The notes below the pieces were generated by a model, which had not been told where the DNA came from, did not search any database, and worked only from the letters and a program-made list of their open reading frames with translations. From the NCBI RefSeq assembly GCF_000202835.1, contig NC_015186.1, positions 3,381,501 through 3,445,500 on the forward strand: a stretch of 64,000 bases of DNA. The letters are read 5' to 3'. Both the position numbers and the translations under genes were made by a program. Positions 8,799-17,740 of the stretch are shown here, one piece after another (position 1 is the stretch's first letter; every line of letters starts with the position of its first letter). The DNA comes from Acidiphilium multivorum AIU301. Lineage in GTDB: Bacteria > Pseudomonadota > Alphaproteobacteria > Acetobacterales > Acetobacteraceae.

Positions 8799-9614
8799 AT
8801 GCGATCTTTAGTTATTTCGCCGCAAGCTGGATTTGGAAATCGCCTACGGTCTCTTTGTACTGGAATATTTCTTGGGCAAATTACGAATCGTAAAGTATTC
8901 CATTACTGGATTCCTGACGATAATCTAAGTCATGTCGAAAATGTAAATGACATGAAGCGTATAACTCCAGAATATTTTTTTGATTTTTCTATACCGTTGT
9001 TTGAAAAAAATGAAGTCGATATTATTTTTAGTGAGTGGGATCAAAATGATTTTTGGCACAAACAGCAATCAACTGCTTACAATAATTTGAAATTTCGGAA
9101 TTTTCGGAAGTATATTTCAATAGATGAGATTATTAATTCAGAAGATGATATCGTTGTGGTAGAAACTTCACTAGAATTATTCCCTGACAATATCAATATT
9201 CCTACCTCTACCATTATGTCAGCTATTTACTGTAATTATTTTAAATTATCGCAAAAATGGAATAATTTTATTTCTAACATTCCTGTATTTGATATCGGTT
9301 TTTCTATTCGGAGAGGAAATTTTCTTCACTATAACCCAAAATCGGAAATATCTCTAGAAAATGCTATGGCTCGAATTAATTCTACGCCGGGCACTAAAAT
9401 AATTTTTAGCGACGACCATGAATATGTTTCGAGATTACGTAAAATGACTGGTGCCGTAATGGATATTGATATGTCTATTACACAGGGAACTGTTGATCAT
9501 TATTTTTCTCAATTCTTGATACTGTCTCGATGCCTTAAGGTCATTGGCACGCAGGGGTCGTCTTTCCCGGAACAGGCAGCTATTTTCGGCAATGTTCCTT
9601 TCGAGCCAATCTGA
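8799..9614 (+). CDS. Fucosyltransferase-like glycosyltransferase, AT-rich
   Basis: A 271-aa protein that I place tentatively with alpha-fucosyltransferase-like enzymes (GT11/NodZ superfamily). GFGNRLRSLCTGIFLG near residue 12 resembles their LGNRL nucleotide-sugar loop. FSIRRGNF near residue 168 resembles the HIRRGD motif, though the usual His and Asp are not both kept. FSDDHEYV and the C-terminal block QFLILSRCLKVIGTQGSSFPEQA match the (D)-LS-C-x-x-I-G-x-x-SSF end motif. There is no signal peptide or membrane segment, so it is probably cytoplasmic. Codons are AT-ended and G+C looks near one third, unlike all neighbours, so recent transfer is likely. Surface-glycan modification is inferred. 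Confidence 0.6.
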   Translation: MRSLVISPQAGFGNRLRSLCTGIFLGQITNRKVFHYWIPDDNLSHVENVNDMKRITPEYFFDFSIPLFEKNEVDIIFSEWDQNDFWHKQQSTAYNNLKFRNFRKYISIDEIINSEDDIVVVETSLELFPDNINIPTSTIMSAIYCNYFKLSQKWNNFISNIPVFDIGFSIRRGNFLHYNPKSEISLENAMARINSTPGTKIIFSDDHEYVSRLRKMTGAVMDIDMSITQGTVDHYFSQFLILSRCLKVIGTQGSSFPEQAAIFGNVPFEPI

Positions 9615-9877
9615 TTGATCCGCCCTGCTAAGCGGCATCAACGTTGAACCCCGCGTTGGGGTGGACCCCTTGGGCTTCACCACAGAGTGCTGAGAACTGA
9701 TTGATACGCTTGCGCTGCTACACATCGTTGGACCGCTGGAGCCTTGTTGCTTAGTCCCGGCATTTGGCGGATTGGGTTGATGAATCGGTCTGGTTCTGAA
9801 GTTCATCGTTTGCAGATGAATTCGTGTGGGGTGGGGGGCTTGAGCCGCCGGGCGAAGTTGCAGGCATCCCCAAGCGC
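9615..9877. other. Intergenic remnant between AT island and purA
   Basis: About 260 bases of mixed composition. The short open frames here are not supported by motifs or ribosome-binding sites. It is probably the decayed right flank of the AT-rich insert; no inverted repeats or transposase motif could be assigned. Confidence 0.4.
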
Positions 9878-11167
9878 TCAGTCGGCGAAGGGGTCCTGCA
9901 TCAGGATGGTGTCGTCCCGCTCGGGGCTGGTGGAGAGCAGGGTGACCGGGCATTCGACCAGTTCCTCGATGCGGCGGACATACTTGATCGCCTGCGCCGG
10001 CAGGTCGGCATAGGAGCGGGCGCCGCGGGTCGAGCCGGACCAGCCCTCGATGGTTTCATAGACCGGTTCGGCCTTGGCCTGCGCCGCGGCGCCGGGCGGC
10101 AGATGGGGCAGGGTTTCGCCGCCGATGCGGTAGCCGACGCCGATTTGCAGCGTCGTCATGCCGTCGAGCACGTCGAGCTTGGTCAGCGCGAGGCCCTGGA
10201 TGCCGCCGACCTTGACCGCCTGGCGGACCAGCGCGGCGTCGAACCAGCCGCAGCGGCGGGCGCGGCCGGTGACGGTGCCGAATTCATGCCCGCGCTCGCC
10301 GAGCAGGCGGCCGGTCTCGTTGTCCTGCTCGGTCGGGAAGGGGCCGGAGCCGACGCGGGTGGAATAGGCCTTGGCGATGCCGAGGACGCGGCCCGCGGCG
10401 TCCGGCCCGACGCCGGCGCCGGCGGCTATCTGGCCGGAGACGGTGTTGGACGAGGTGACGAACGGGTAGGTGCCGTGATCGACATCGAGCATCACCGCCT
10501 GCGCGCCCTCGAACAGGATGCGGGCGCCGGATTTCTTTGCCTCGGCCAGGCGTTCCCAGACCGGTTCGGCGAAGGGCAGGATCTGCGGCGCGAGGGCGAG
10601 GAGCTGGTCCATCAGCTCGGCCTTGCCGAACGTGGGCGCGCCGAGGCCGGCGAGCAGCGTGTTGTGGTGCAGCAGCAGCTCGTCGAGCCGCCAGTCGAGC
10701 GTCTCGGGTTCGGCGAGGTCGCAGATGCGGATGGCGCGGCGGGCGACCTTGTCCTCATAGGCGGGGCCGATGCCGCGGCCGGTGGTGCCGATGCGGCGTG
10801 CGCCGCGGGCGGCCTCGCGCGCGGCATCGAGGGCGGCGTGCAGCGGCAGGATCAGCGGCGCGTTGTCGGCGATGCGCAACGTTTCGGGGGTGACGTTCAG
10901 CCCCTGCTCGCGCACCCGGCCGATTTCGGCGAGCAGGGCCACCGGGTCGACCACCACGCCGTTGCCGATCACGCCGAGCTTGCCGCGCACGAGGCCGGAG
11001 GGGAGCAGCGAGAGCTTGTAGGTCTGGTTGCCGACCACGAGCGTGTGCCCGGCATTGTGCCCGCCCTGGAAGCGGACCACGACATCGGCGCGGGAGGCCA
11101 GCCAGTCGACCACCTTTCCCTTGCCCTCGTCGCCCCATTGCGCGCCGATGATGGTGACATTTGCCAT
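9878..11167 (-). CDS. purA: Adenylosuccinate synthetase
   Basis: Catalyses the GTP-dependent condensation of IMP and aspartate to adenylosuccinate, the first committed step to AMP. 429 aa, full length. The N-terminus [18 protein letters not shown] holds the P-loop and catalytic Asp; [57 protein letters not shown] and the C-terminal [13 protein letters not shown] are all present. The start is ATG 11167 with AAGGA just upstream. It lies 4 bp after hisZ in the same direction, so the two are very likely cotranscribed. Confidence 0.98.
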   Translation of the reverse strand: MANVTIIGAQWGDEGKGKVVDWLASRADVVVRFQGGHNAGHTLVVGNQTYKLSLLPSGLVRGKLGVIGNGVVVDPVALLAEIGRVREQGLNVTPETLRIADNAPLILPLHAALDAAREAARGARRIGTTGRGIGPAYEDKVARRAIRICDLAEPETLDWRLDELLLHHNTLLAGLGAPTFGKAELMDQLLALAPQILPFAEPVWERLAEAKKSGARILFEGAQAVMLDVDHGTYPFVTSSNTVSGQIAAGAGVGPDAAGRVLGIAKAYSTRVGSGPFPTEQDNETGRLLGERGHEFGTVTGRARRCGWFDAALVRQAVKVGGIQGLALTKLDVLDGMTTLQIGVGYRIGGETLPHLPPGAAAQAKAEPVYETIEGWSGSTRGARSYADLPAQAIKYVRRIEELVECPVTLLSTSPERDDTILMQDPFAD

Positions 11168-11171
11168 GGCG

Positions 11172-12308
11172 TTATCCTTCGAGCGGAACGGCGCGTCCGT
11201 CGCGCCAGAGATGGGAACAGGACAGGCGGCGCGCCTCGTCGGCGTCATCCGCCGCGGCGGCGAGGCCGCGAATGGTGGCGAAGCCCTCGGCGCGGGCGCG
11301 AGCACCGGCCTCGGCCGGCGTGCCGGCGGGCAGGAACAGGCGCGGGCGCAAGGCCGGGCGCGGGGCGACGGCGAGGATCGTGTCGGGATAAAGGGTGATG
11401 CCGGTCGCCGATTCGCCATTGTCGCAGAGATAGCGTCCGCCGCGGCCGAACTCGGCCTGGCGGCCGGGCGCGAAGATCGTGAGCGCGACGCCGGTGTGGT
11501 AGCGATAGCCGCGGAACTCGACCGGGTCGATGGTCAGCCGCAGGGCAGGCATCAGGGCGCGGATGGCGGCGACGGTCGCGCTCAGCCGGTCCGCCAGGGC
11601 GCGGACCGGGGCGGGCAGGTCGATCGCGGCGAGGCGGCCGATCGCGGTCTCGGCGGTGCCGGCGGCCTCCAGCAGGGCGAGGAGGGTGGGGGCCAGCGCG
11701 CCGCCATGGGCGGCGATCTCGGCGGCGTCCTTGCGGTCGAGCGCGCGGACGAGGGCGGCATGGGCCGAAGTGTCGCCCAGCAGGGCGGGGATCAGCGGCG
11801 GCATGGTCAGATCGACGCTGACCTCGCCGATGCCGGTGGCGGCGAGGGCGGCGGCGGCGGTGACGATGATTTCGGCGTCGGCCTCCGGCACGTCCGGCCC
11901 GATCAGCTCGATGCCGGCCTGTGCGACCTGGCGCTCGGGGGCGAGCTGCGAGCCGCGCACCAGCAGGCATTGCCCGGCATAGGCCAGGCGCAGCGGCCTG
12001 GCGGCGGCGGCGAGCCGCGTGGTGGCGATGCGGGCGATCTGCGGCGTGGTGTCGGCGCGCACGCCCATCATGCGCTGCGATTCGGGGTCCATCAGCCGGA
12101 AGGTCTGCTCGGCCACGGCGGCGCCGCTGCCGGCGAGCAACGTGGTCTCGAACTCGACCAGCGGCGGCTTGACCCGCTGATAGCCATGCGCGCCGAAGCT
12201 CGCCGTCAGCGTTTCGGTCAGCCTTGCCTCGGCCTCGGCGTCCGGCGGCAGCAGGTCGGTGAAGCCCGCGGGCAGCAAAGCGGGGTGGGGCGGCAGGTCG
12301 TCGGTCAT
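11172..12308 (-). CDS. hisZ: ATP phosphoribosyltransferase regulatory subunit
   Basis: HisZ is a catalytically inactive HisRS paralogue that binds short-form HisG to give active ATP phosphoribosyltransferase for histidine synthesis. 378 aa. It shows the class II synthetase-like fold: [31 protein letters not shown] (motif 2-like) and [17 protein letters not shown]. No anticodon-binding domain is present, which separates it from HisS. It is upstream of purA in a two-gene operon; a histidine/purine link is metabolically sensible because AICAR from histidine synthesis feeds purines. Confidence 0.95.
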   Translation of the reverse strand: MTDDLPPHPALLPAGFTDLLPPDAEAEARLTETLTASFGAHGYQRVKPPLVEFETTLLAGSGAAVAEQTFRLMDPESQRMMGVRADTTPQIARIATTRLAAAARPLRLAYAGQCLLVRGSQLAPERQVAQAGIELIGPDVPEADAEIIVTAAAALAATGIGEVSVDLTMPPLIPALLGDTSAHAALVRALDRKDAAEIAAHGGALAPTLLALLEAAGTAETAIGRLAAIDLPAPVRALADRLSATVAAIRALMPALRLTIDPVEFRGYRYHTGVALTIFAPGRQAEFGRGGRYLCDNGESATGITLYPDTILAVAPRPALRPRLFLPAGTPAEAGARARAEGFATIRGLAAAADDADEARRLSCSHLWRDGRAVPLEG

Positions 12309-12452
12309 GTCGATGCGGGTTCCGGCGCGGCGTGGGGACGGCCCGAAGGGGCCGGTCTCGCGCGGCCTATAGCATCCGGTGCCGCCGCGGCCAATTCGGG
12401 GTGGAAATCGCCCTCGCCGCGTGGCAAGGTGATTTCAACCTAAGCGGGTATT

Positions 12453-13916
12453 TTGATCGTGCTTTTCAACTCGGCTCTTTTCGTCTTCGGGTTTCTGCCG
12501 GTCTTTCTCGCCGGCTTCGCCCTGGCCGGGCGGATTGCCGGGGCGCGGGCGGCGCTCGGCGTGCTGCTGCTGGCGAGCCTCGTGTTCTACGGGTGGTGGA
12601 AGCCGGTGCTGCTGCCGCTGCTGGCCGGATCGATCCTCGGCAATTATCTGCTGGCGGGTGCGATGCGGCGCTCGCGCCGGAAGCGAGGCTGGCTCGTCGG
12701 CGGGTTGGCGGCGAACCTGCTGCTGCTGGGCTGGTTCAAGTATGCCGGGCTGCTGGCGGCGAGCGGGGCGGCGCTGCTCGGCCTGCCCGCGCCGGCGCTT
12801 TGCATCCTGCTGCCGCTCGGCATCAGCTTCTTCACCTTCCAGCAGGTGATGTATCTGGTCGATACCGCGCGCGGCGAGGTGCCGGAGTGCGGCTTTCTCG
12901 ACTATGCCTGTTTCGTTGCCTTCTTCGCGCATCTGATCGCCGGGCCGATCGTCCGGCCAGGGGAGATCATCCCGCAATTCGCCCGCCATCGCGGCAGGGT
13001 GCGGCAGGAGGATCTCGCTTGCGGCATCGAGATCTTTCTCCTCGGCCTCGGCAAGAAGCTGGTGCTGGCGGACAGTCTCGCCCGTTTCGCCGATCCGGGC
13101 TTCGCCGCCGCTGCCGCAGGGCATTCGCTGTCGCTGATCGAGGCGTGGGTGGCGCTGCTCGCCTATGGCGCGCAGATCTATTTCGACTTCTCGGGCTATT
13201 CGGACATGGCGATCGGGCTGGCGCGGATGATCGGCATCGGCTTTCCGCTGAATTTCCGCAGCCCCTATCAGGCAGGCGACATCTCGGACTTCTGGCGGCG
13301 GTGGAACATCACGCTCTCGTTCTTCCTGCGCGACTATCTCTACATTCCGCTCGGCGGCAACCGGCGCGGCGAGGCGCGCCGCAATCTCAACCTGATGATC
13401 ACCATGCTGCTCGGCGGGCTGTGGCATGGCGCGGCGTGGTCGTTCATGCTGTGGGGCGGGCTGCATGGGCTGTATCTCGTGATCCATCACCAGTGGCGGC
13501 GGTTTGGAACGCGCCTGCCGCGGTTGGTGGCGCAGGGGCTGACGCTGCTTGCCGTGCTGCTGGCCTGGGTGCCGTTCCGCGCCGAAAGCCTCTCCGCCTG
13601 CCGGATCGTGCTGCGCGGGCTTGTCGGCGCTGGCGGAATGCTGCTGCCAAACCAGATCATCGCCGCGATCCCCGCGCTCGGCGCGATTGCCAAGCCGGTC
13701 GCGGTGCTGCCCTGGCTCGGCGCGGCGCGGACGATGAGCGTGGTGCAGGGGAGCGCGCTGATCGCGCTGGCTTGGGGGATCATGCTGGGGGCGCGCGACA
13801 TCCACACGCTCGGGGGGCGCGGGCGCGGCCTTGCGCTGATCGCCGGGTTCGCCTTCACCGCGCAGGCGCTGATCTTTGCGCCCTATGCGCGGCCTTTCAT
13901 CTATTTCCAGTTCTGA
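12453..13916 (+). CDS. MBOAT-family O-acyltransferase (AlgI-like)
   Basis: Polytopic inner-membrane acyltransferase of the MBOAT family, 487 aa, like AlgI (alginate O-acetylation) and DltB. The AlgI-type start LFNSALFVFGFLPVFL, LGISFFTFQQVMYLVD, FAHLIAGPIVRP, YFDFSGYSDMAIGLARM, FRSPYQAGDISDFWRRWNI and GGLWHGAAWSFMLWG (catalytic His about residue 325) are present. TTG 12453 is the frame start; GTG 12459 would give the classic LFNS beginning and is equally likely. The following gene overlaps by one base (TGATG). Together they would acylate an exported glycan; which glycan is unknown. Confidence 0.93.
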   Translation: MIVLFNSALFVFGFLPVFLAGFALAGRIAGARAALGVLLLASLVFYGWWKPVLLPLLAGSILGNYLLAGAMRRSRRKRGWLVGGLAANLLLLGWFKYAGLLAASGAALLGLPAPALCILLPLGISFFTFQQVMYLVDTARGEVPECGFLDYACFVAFFAHLIAGPIVRPGEIIPQFARHRGRVRQEDLACGIEIFLLGLGKKLVLADSLARFADPGFAAAAAGHSLSLIEAWVALLAYGAQIYFDFSGYSDMAIGLARMIGIGFPLNFRSPYQAGDISDFWRRWNITLSFFLRDYLYIPLGGNRRGEARRNLNLMITMLLGGLWHGAAWSFMLWGGLHGLYLVIHHQWRRFGTRLPRLVAQGLTLLAVLLAWVPFRAESLSACRIVLRGLVGAGGMLLPNQIIAAIPALGAIAKPVAVLPWLGAARTMSVVQGSALIALAWGIMLGARDIHTLGGRGRGLALIAGFAFTAQALIFAPYARPFIYFQF

Positions 13917-14986
13917 TGCGCCGGCTTGTTCTCTGCGCCATCGCCTCGCTCGCGCTCTATCTTGCCGCCTTTGCCTTCGTGCTCGACCGCCCGCTCTCGC
14001 TCGGCCTGCTGCGGCTGGAGATGCGCGAGAAGCTCGCCCGCGGCGCGGCGCTGCCTTCGCCGAAGCTGGTGATCCTCGCCGGGTCGAACGGGCCCTATTC
14101 GCATTCCTGCCGGGTGATCGGCGCGATGCTGGCGCTGCCTTGCGAGAATGGCGGCATCGCCGTCGGCATCGGGCTCGATGATCTGTTCCTCCGCTGGCTG
14201 AAGCTGCTGCATCGCGGCGACATCGTCTATCTGCCGATGGAGGTGCAGCAATACGACATCAGCCGCGCGGCGAACCGGATGGATGTCGATGGCGCCATGC
14301 TCTTCCGCCACGACCGGGCGCTGCTGTGGCAAATGCCGCCGGGGCGGATACTTGGCGCCGCCTTCGACAACACCATGCCGGACGGGCTGGAGGCGCTGGC
14401 GGAGATGGCGGCGCGGGCGGCGGGGCTCGGCCATCTGCGCGCCCGCCTCGCCCGCGAGGAGGATGCGGAGGGCGACGAGATCGGCACCAGCCTTGCGACC
14501 GCCGACCGCGCCTTCCTCGCCGGGCTGCATCGGGTCGAGCCGTCGGCGCGGGCGATCCGGGACGGGTATGGCACGGTGCTGATCGGCCAGTTCGTCGCCG
14601 CCGCGGCGGCGCGGGGGGTGATCGTGATCGGCGGGCTGCCGACCGATTTCCGCGATGTCAGGCTGCCGCAGGCGGATATAAGCGCGATCGGCGGGGTCTA
14701 TCGGCAGCATGGCGGGCGGTTTCTCGAACTCGCCAATCACAGCCGGTATCCGCGCGCCGATTTCTACAACAGCGAGGATCACCTCGCACAGCCCTGCCAG
14801 TATTTTCACAGCATGCTGGTGGCGCGCGGCCTTGCCCGGCTGCTGCATCGCCGGCTGGTCGCGCCGGCGCCGGCGATGCTCAGCCTGGCGGCGACCTGCC
14901 CGCAAGAAACGCTGCCGCCCGCGCAACACAGCGTTCGAACATCGCGAGCGAGTCGAAGGGCAGGTCCTGGCCCTCCGGCGGGGTGA
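13916..14986 (+). CDS. AlgJ/AlgX-like periplasmic partner of MBOAT
   Basis: 356-aa protein with one N-terminal membrane anchor (about residues 3-24) followed by a periplasmic domain. LVILAGSNGPYSHSC looks like the GDS-type nucleophile strand of SGNH acetyl-esterase/transferase partners, and ADFYNSEDHLAQPCQ near residue 282 resembles the DxxHL catalytic block of AlgJ/DltD-like proteins. ATG 13916 overlaps the MBOAT stop, so the two are translationally coupled. The last ~35 codons overlap the convergent deoxyribosyltransferase gene by 107 bp and are low-complexity. Assignment rests on context plus motifs. Confidence 0.72.
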   Translation: MRRLVLCAIASLALYLAAFAFVLDRPLSLGLLRLEMREKLARGAALPSPKLVILAGSNGPYSHSCRVIGAMLALPCENGGIAVGIGLDDLFLRWLKLLHRGDIVYLPMEVQQYDISRAANRMDVDGAMLFRHDRALLWQMPPGRILGAAFDNTMPDGLEALAEMAARAAGLGHLRARLAREEDAEGDEIGTSLATADRAFLAGLHRVEPSARAIRDGYGTVLIGQFVAAAAARGVIVIGGLPTDFRDVRLPQADISAIGGVYRQHGGRFLELANHSRYPRADFYNSEDHLAQPCQYFHSMLVARGLARLLHRRLVAPAPAMLSLAATCPQETLPPAQHSVRTSRASRRAGPGPPAG

Positions 14987-15440
14987 CGAGCCCGCCCTCC
15001 AGCGCGCCGACTACCATCAGGTTGTCGCCCAGGCCGAAATCCTCGACCGCAATATCGCTAACGGGATCGGGCAGCGCGGCGATTTGGCGGCGGCTGCGCG
15101 CGGCGAAGGGCGTGGACGCGTTCGAGTAGCCGAAACAGGGCCGGCGGCGGCCGAGGAACCAGCCCAGCTCGACCAGCGTCCCGGCATCGGCGGAGGCGCC
15201 ACGGAAGGGGGTGAGATGGGCGATGATGATGTCGCTGGCCTCCATCATCCCGACATCCTGCCGGAAGATCGCCCGCCACAGCGCCTCGCCCGGCTGGCGT
15301 TCGGGCGCCGGCGCATCCAGCGGGACGAGCGCATCGATGCCGTGGCCGGCGGCGATCGCGACCTTTCGCGCGGCATGGGCGTGCGCGTCGGGCAGGAACA
15401 GGTCCGGCCCGGCGAGATAGGCGACGGGCCGGCGAGTCAA
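14880..15440 (-). CDS. Nucleoside 2-deoxyribosyltransferase family protein
   Basis: 186-aa protein of the NDT superfamily (transfers 2-deoxyribose between bases, or hydrolyses deoxynucleosides). AYLAGPDLFLPDA at the N-terminus, QDVGMMEASDIIIAHLTPFRGASADAGTLVELGW in the middle (conserved Asp and the catalytic Glu of VELG) and a late DNLMV are family motifs. It starts 4 bases inside the end of the sigma-54 activator gene on the same strand and converges on the AlgJ-like gene with a 107-bp 3' overlap. Its role beyond nucleotide salvage is unclear. Confidence 0.85.
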   Translation of the reverse strand: MTRRPVAYLAGPDLFLPDAHAHAARKVAIAAGHGIDALVPLDAPAPERQPGEALWRAIFRQDVGMMEASDIIIAHLTPFRGASADAGTLVELGWFLGRRRPCFGYSNASTPFAARSRRQIAALPDPVSDIAVEDFGLGDNLMVVGALEGGLVTPPEGQDLPFDSLAMFERCVARAAAFLAGRSPPG

Positions 15441-17443
15441 TGCGGTTCGTTCATCAGGCCGTAGCGGTGCAGCTTCCGGTAGAGCGTGTTGCGGCTGATG
15501 CCGAGGCTGGATGCCGTGGCGGCGATACGCCAGTGATGCCGTTCGAGTGCCGCGACGATCCGTTCGCGCTCGGGATCTTCCTCTGCCAGGGGCTGCGGCG
15601 GGACTGGGCCGTGCGCGGGCATGGTGCGGACGATCATGTGCGGGAGGTGATGCACCTCGATGCGCCCGGCTTCGGCGAAAGCCAGGGCGGTACGCAGCGT
15701 GTTGCGCAGTTCGCGGATATTGCCGGGCCAGTCGTGCTCGATCAGCGCCTGCATCGCGGCGGGGGTAATGGAGATCGATGCGCCCTCGCTTTCCTCGGCG
15801 CAGAGTGTCTCGATCAGGTCCTGCCGGTCAGAGCGTTGCCGCAAGGCGGGCATCGTCAGCGACAGGCCGTTGAGCCGGTAATAGAGGTCCATGCGGAACT
15901 CGCCGCGCGCCACCATCGCTTCAAGGTCGCGATGGGTGGCGCTGATGACCTTGATGTCCACCGGAGTCGGCGTGGAACTGCCGAGCGGCACGATCTCCTT
16001 TTCTTCCAGCAGCCGCAGGAGGCGGGCCTGAATGGAGAGCGGCATGTCGCCGATTTCGTCGAGGAACAGCGTGCCGCCATGCGCGGCCACCGCCTTGCCG
16101 CGCATGCCGCCCGGCCGCGCGCCGGTGAAAGCGCCGGTTTCGTAGCCGAACAGTTCGCTTTCGATGAGCTGCTCGGGAATTGCCGCGCAACTCATTGCGA
16201 CGAACGGCGCGGCATGGCGATTGCTCGCGCGGTGGATCGCGCGGGCGAAGGTATCCTTCCCGGTGCCGGTCTCGCCGAGGAGCAGGATGTTGATGTCCCG
16301 GTTCATGACGCGCTCGGCGCGCCACACGTTGTGCGCCATGGCCCGGTCGGCGCCGGCCAGCGCCACGAGTTCCCGCGGCTCAGGCTTGCGTTGCCGCATC
16401 TCGGCCGGCGGCCGCAGCGGTGCGCGCTCCACCAGCGCATTGCGCGCGCTGACGACGGCGCGGGCGCGGGCGCGGGTCTGTTTCGCCGGCCAGACGCTGG
16501 CATAGCCGTGCCTGTCGTTTCCGTGCGCGATCGGCCAGATGGCGAAGGGCTGGGTTTCGGCATGCTCCAGCAGACGGTCCAGCGAAATGTCGAAGACTTC
16601 GGCCACGCTGCGACCGACCAGCGTATTGTATCCGGCGGCGCCCAGCATCGAGGGCACGGAATTGTCAACCGCGCGGATCAGTCCGTCCGAATCAACCGCC
16701 AGGAGGGAATCATACGGCAGGCCGACGAGTTCGGGGCGCTCATGGAAGCGCATGATCATGCAGTCACGGAAACTGTTGGTGAAATGCAGTTGCTCGATGA
16801 TGCGCGCCGACATGCTGACGAGTGCGATCGTCGGCACCTGGGCGGCGCGGCTGTCATCACAATCAAGGCATGTCGCGTCGATCGCGCCCAGCAGCCTGCC
16901 GTTCGCGCCCCAGATCGGCGCTGCCGAACAGGTCATCCGGCTGTTGCGGGTGAAGTAATGTTCCTCGCGATGCACAACGCGTGAACGCCGGTCGTGCAGC
17001 GACGTCCCCGGACCGTTCACGCCGGCGTGCTGCTCGTCCCACATGTAGCCGGGCATCATGTTTGCGGCACGCGCCCGCTCGGCATTCGCCGCATCGGTGA
17101 ACACGTCGAGCACGGTGCCGTCGGCATCGGTCAGCATCAGAACGTAGCGCGATGCCGTGGCGGACTGGGCGACCTGCTGGCTGATCTGGCCAAGCAGCCT
17201 GTGCATCTCGACCCGGCCGAGGCGCTCGAACAACGCATGTTCCTCGCGGATCTGCCGCAGCGCCGCGCCGCCCACATGAACGGCTGCCGGCGGGGCTTCG
17301 GGATTCAGCCTGTAATCGTCTCGGCATCGCCGCCAGGCGGCTTCGATGTAGTCCTCGCGTCCGGCGGAACCGCTTGCCGCACGGCTTGATTTTGCGGCGG
17401 ACGTCGCCGCCGCGTACATCATGTCATGACTTGCGTCGGTCAT
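15437..17443 (-). CDS. Sigma-54-dependent activator, AcoR type
   Basis: Enhancer-binding protein, 668 aa, of the AcoR/acetoin-alcohol regulator class. Order: N-terminal sensor with a GAF-like domain (about residues 60-210), a PAS-like segment (about 225-300), AAA+ domain with Walker A GETGTGKDTFARA and the sigma-54 contact loop ELFGYETGAFTGARPGG, Walker B GGTLFLDEIGDM, then a Fis-type helix-turn-helix at the end (RIAATASSLGISRNTLYRKL). ATG 17443 is preferred; GGGGAG lies upstream. It is divergent from the PQQ dehydrogenase gene, whose promoter has a consensus -24/-12 element and palindromic upstream sites, so that operon is the obvious target. The inducer is probably an alcohol or aldehyde (inference). 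Confidence 0.93.
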   Translation of the reverse strand: MTDASHDMMYAAATSAAKSSRAASGSAGREDYIEAAWRRCRDDYRLNPEAPPAAVHVGGAALRQIREEHALFERLGRVEMHRLLGQISQQVAQSATASRYVLMLTDADGTVLDVFTDAANAERARAANMMPGYMWDEQHAGVNGPGTSLHDRRSRVVHREEHYFTRNSRMTCSAAPIWGANGRLLGAIDATCLDCDDSRAAQVPTIALVSMSARIIEQLHFTNSFRDCMIMRFHERPELVGLPYDSLLAVDSDGLIRAVDNSVPSMLGAAGYNTLVGRSVAEVFDISLDRLLEHAETQPFAIWPIAHGNDRHGYASVWPAKQTRARARAVVSARNALVERAPLRPPAEMRQRKPEPRELVALAGADRAMAHNVWRAERVMNRDINILLLGETGTGKDTFARAIHRASNRHAAPFVAMSCAAIPEQLIESELFGYETGAFTGARPGGMRGKAVAAHGGTLFLDEIGDMPLSIQARLLRLLEEKEIVPLGSSTPTPVDIKVISATHRDLEAMVARGEFRMDLYYRLNGLSLTMPALRQRSDRQDLIETLCAEESEGASISITPAAMQALIEHDWPGNIRELRNTLRTALAFAEAGRIEVHHLPHMIVRTMPAHGPVPPQPLAEEDPERERIVAALERHHWRIAATASSLGISRNTLYRKLHRYGLMNEPH

Positions 17444-17532
17444 CTTGCGGCCACTCCCCTGACCGAATTTTACGGCCTGTGCCATTGCCGGTCTGAACGC
17501 CGGATTGAATTGCAACAGTCTGGCGGGGCAGA

Positions 17533-17585
17533 GTGTTCCACACAAATTACAGATTGTCACCCCGATTTGCTTGTGTCGTGACAAG
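17533..17585. promoter_or_regulatory. Palindromic upstream activator sites for sigma-54 regulator
   Basis: GTGTTCCACAC at 17533-17543 is a perfect palindrome around a 3-base centre. TTGTCAC (17554-17560) and GTGACAA (17578-17584) form an inverted pair, and CTTGT/ACAAG at 17570-17585 nests inside it. They lie 50-105 bp upstream of the -24/-12 promoter, where AcoR-type activators bind. Binding is inferred. Confidence 0.6.
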
Positions 17586-17635
17586 TCTGTTCCGCGACTC
17601 AAGGATAATCGCTGGCTTTGGCTCCTAGCTTCGGC

Positions 17636-17651
17636 TGGCACGGGAATTGCT
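17636..17651 (+). promoter_or_regulatory. Sigma-54 (-24/-12) promoter of xoxF
   Basis: TGGCAC-N5-TTGCT matches the RpoN consensus exactly, with GG at 17637-17638 and GC at 17649-17650 separated by the required 10 bases. Transcription would start near 17662, giving a leader of about 80 nt before the ATG at 17741. A sigma-54 activator gene is divergent and adjacent. Confidence 0.85.
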
Positions 17652-17740
17652 GGTGATGGTCCCAGCCGGGCAATCCGGTACGCGTCAAACGTCCGTCGCC
17701 GATGCCCGCGGGGCCCCGGCGCGCATTTGGAGGGAGCGTA

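Noticed and set aside
12332-13900. Plus-strand frame overlapping the MBOAT gene
   Set aside because: Arg/Ala-rich out-of-frame translation; the MBOAT motifs lie in the other frame. Only the part after 13916 is a real gene.
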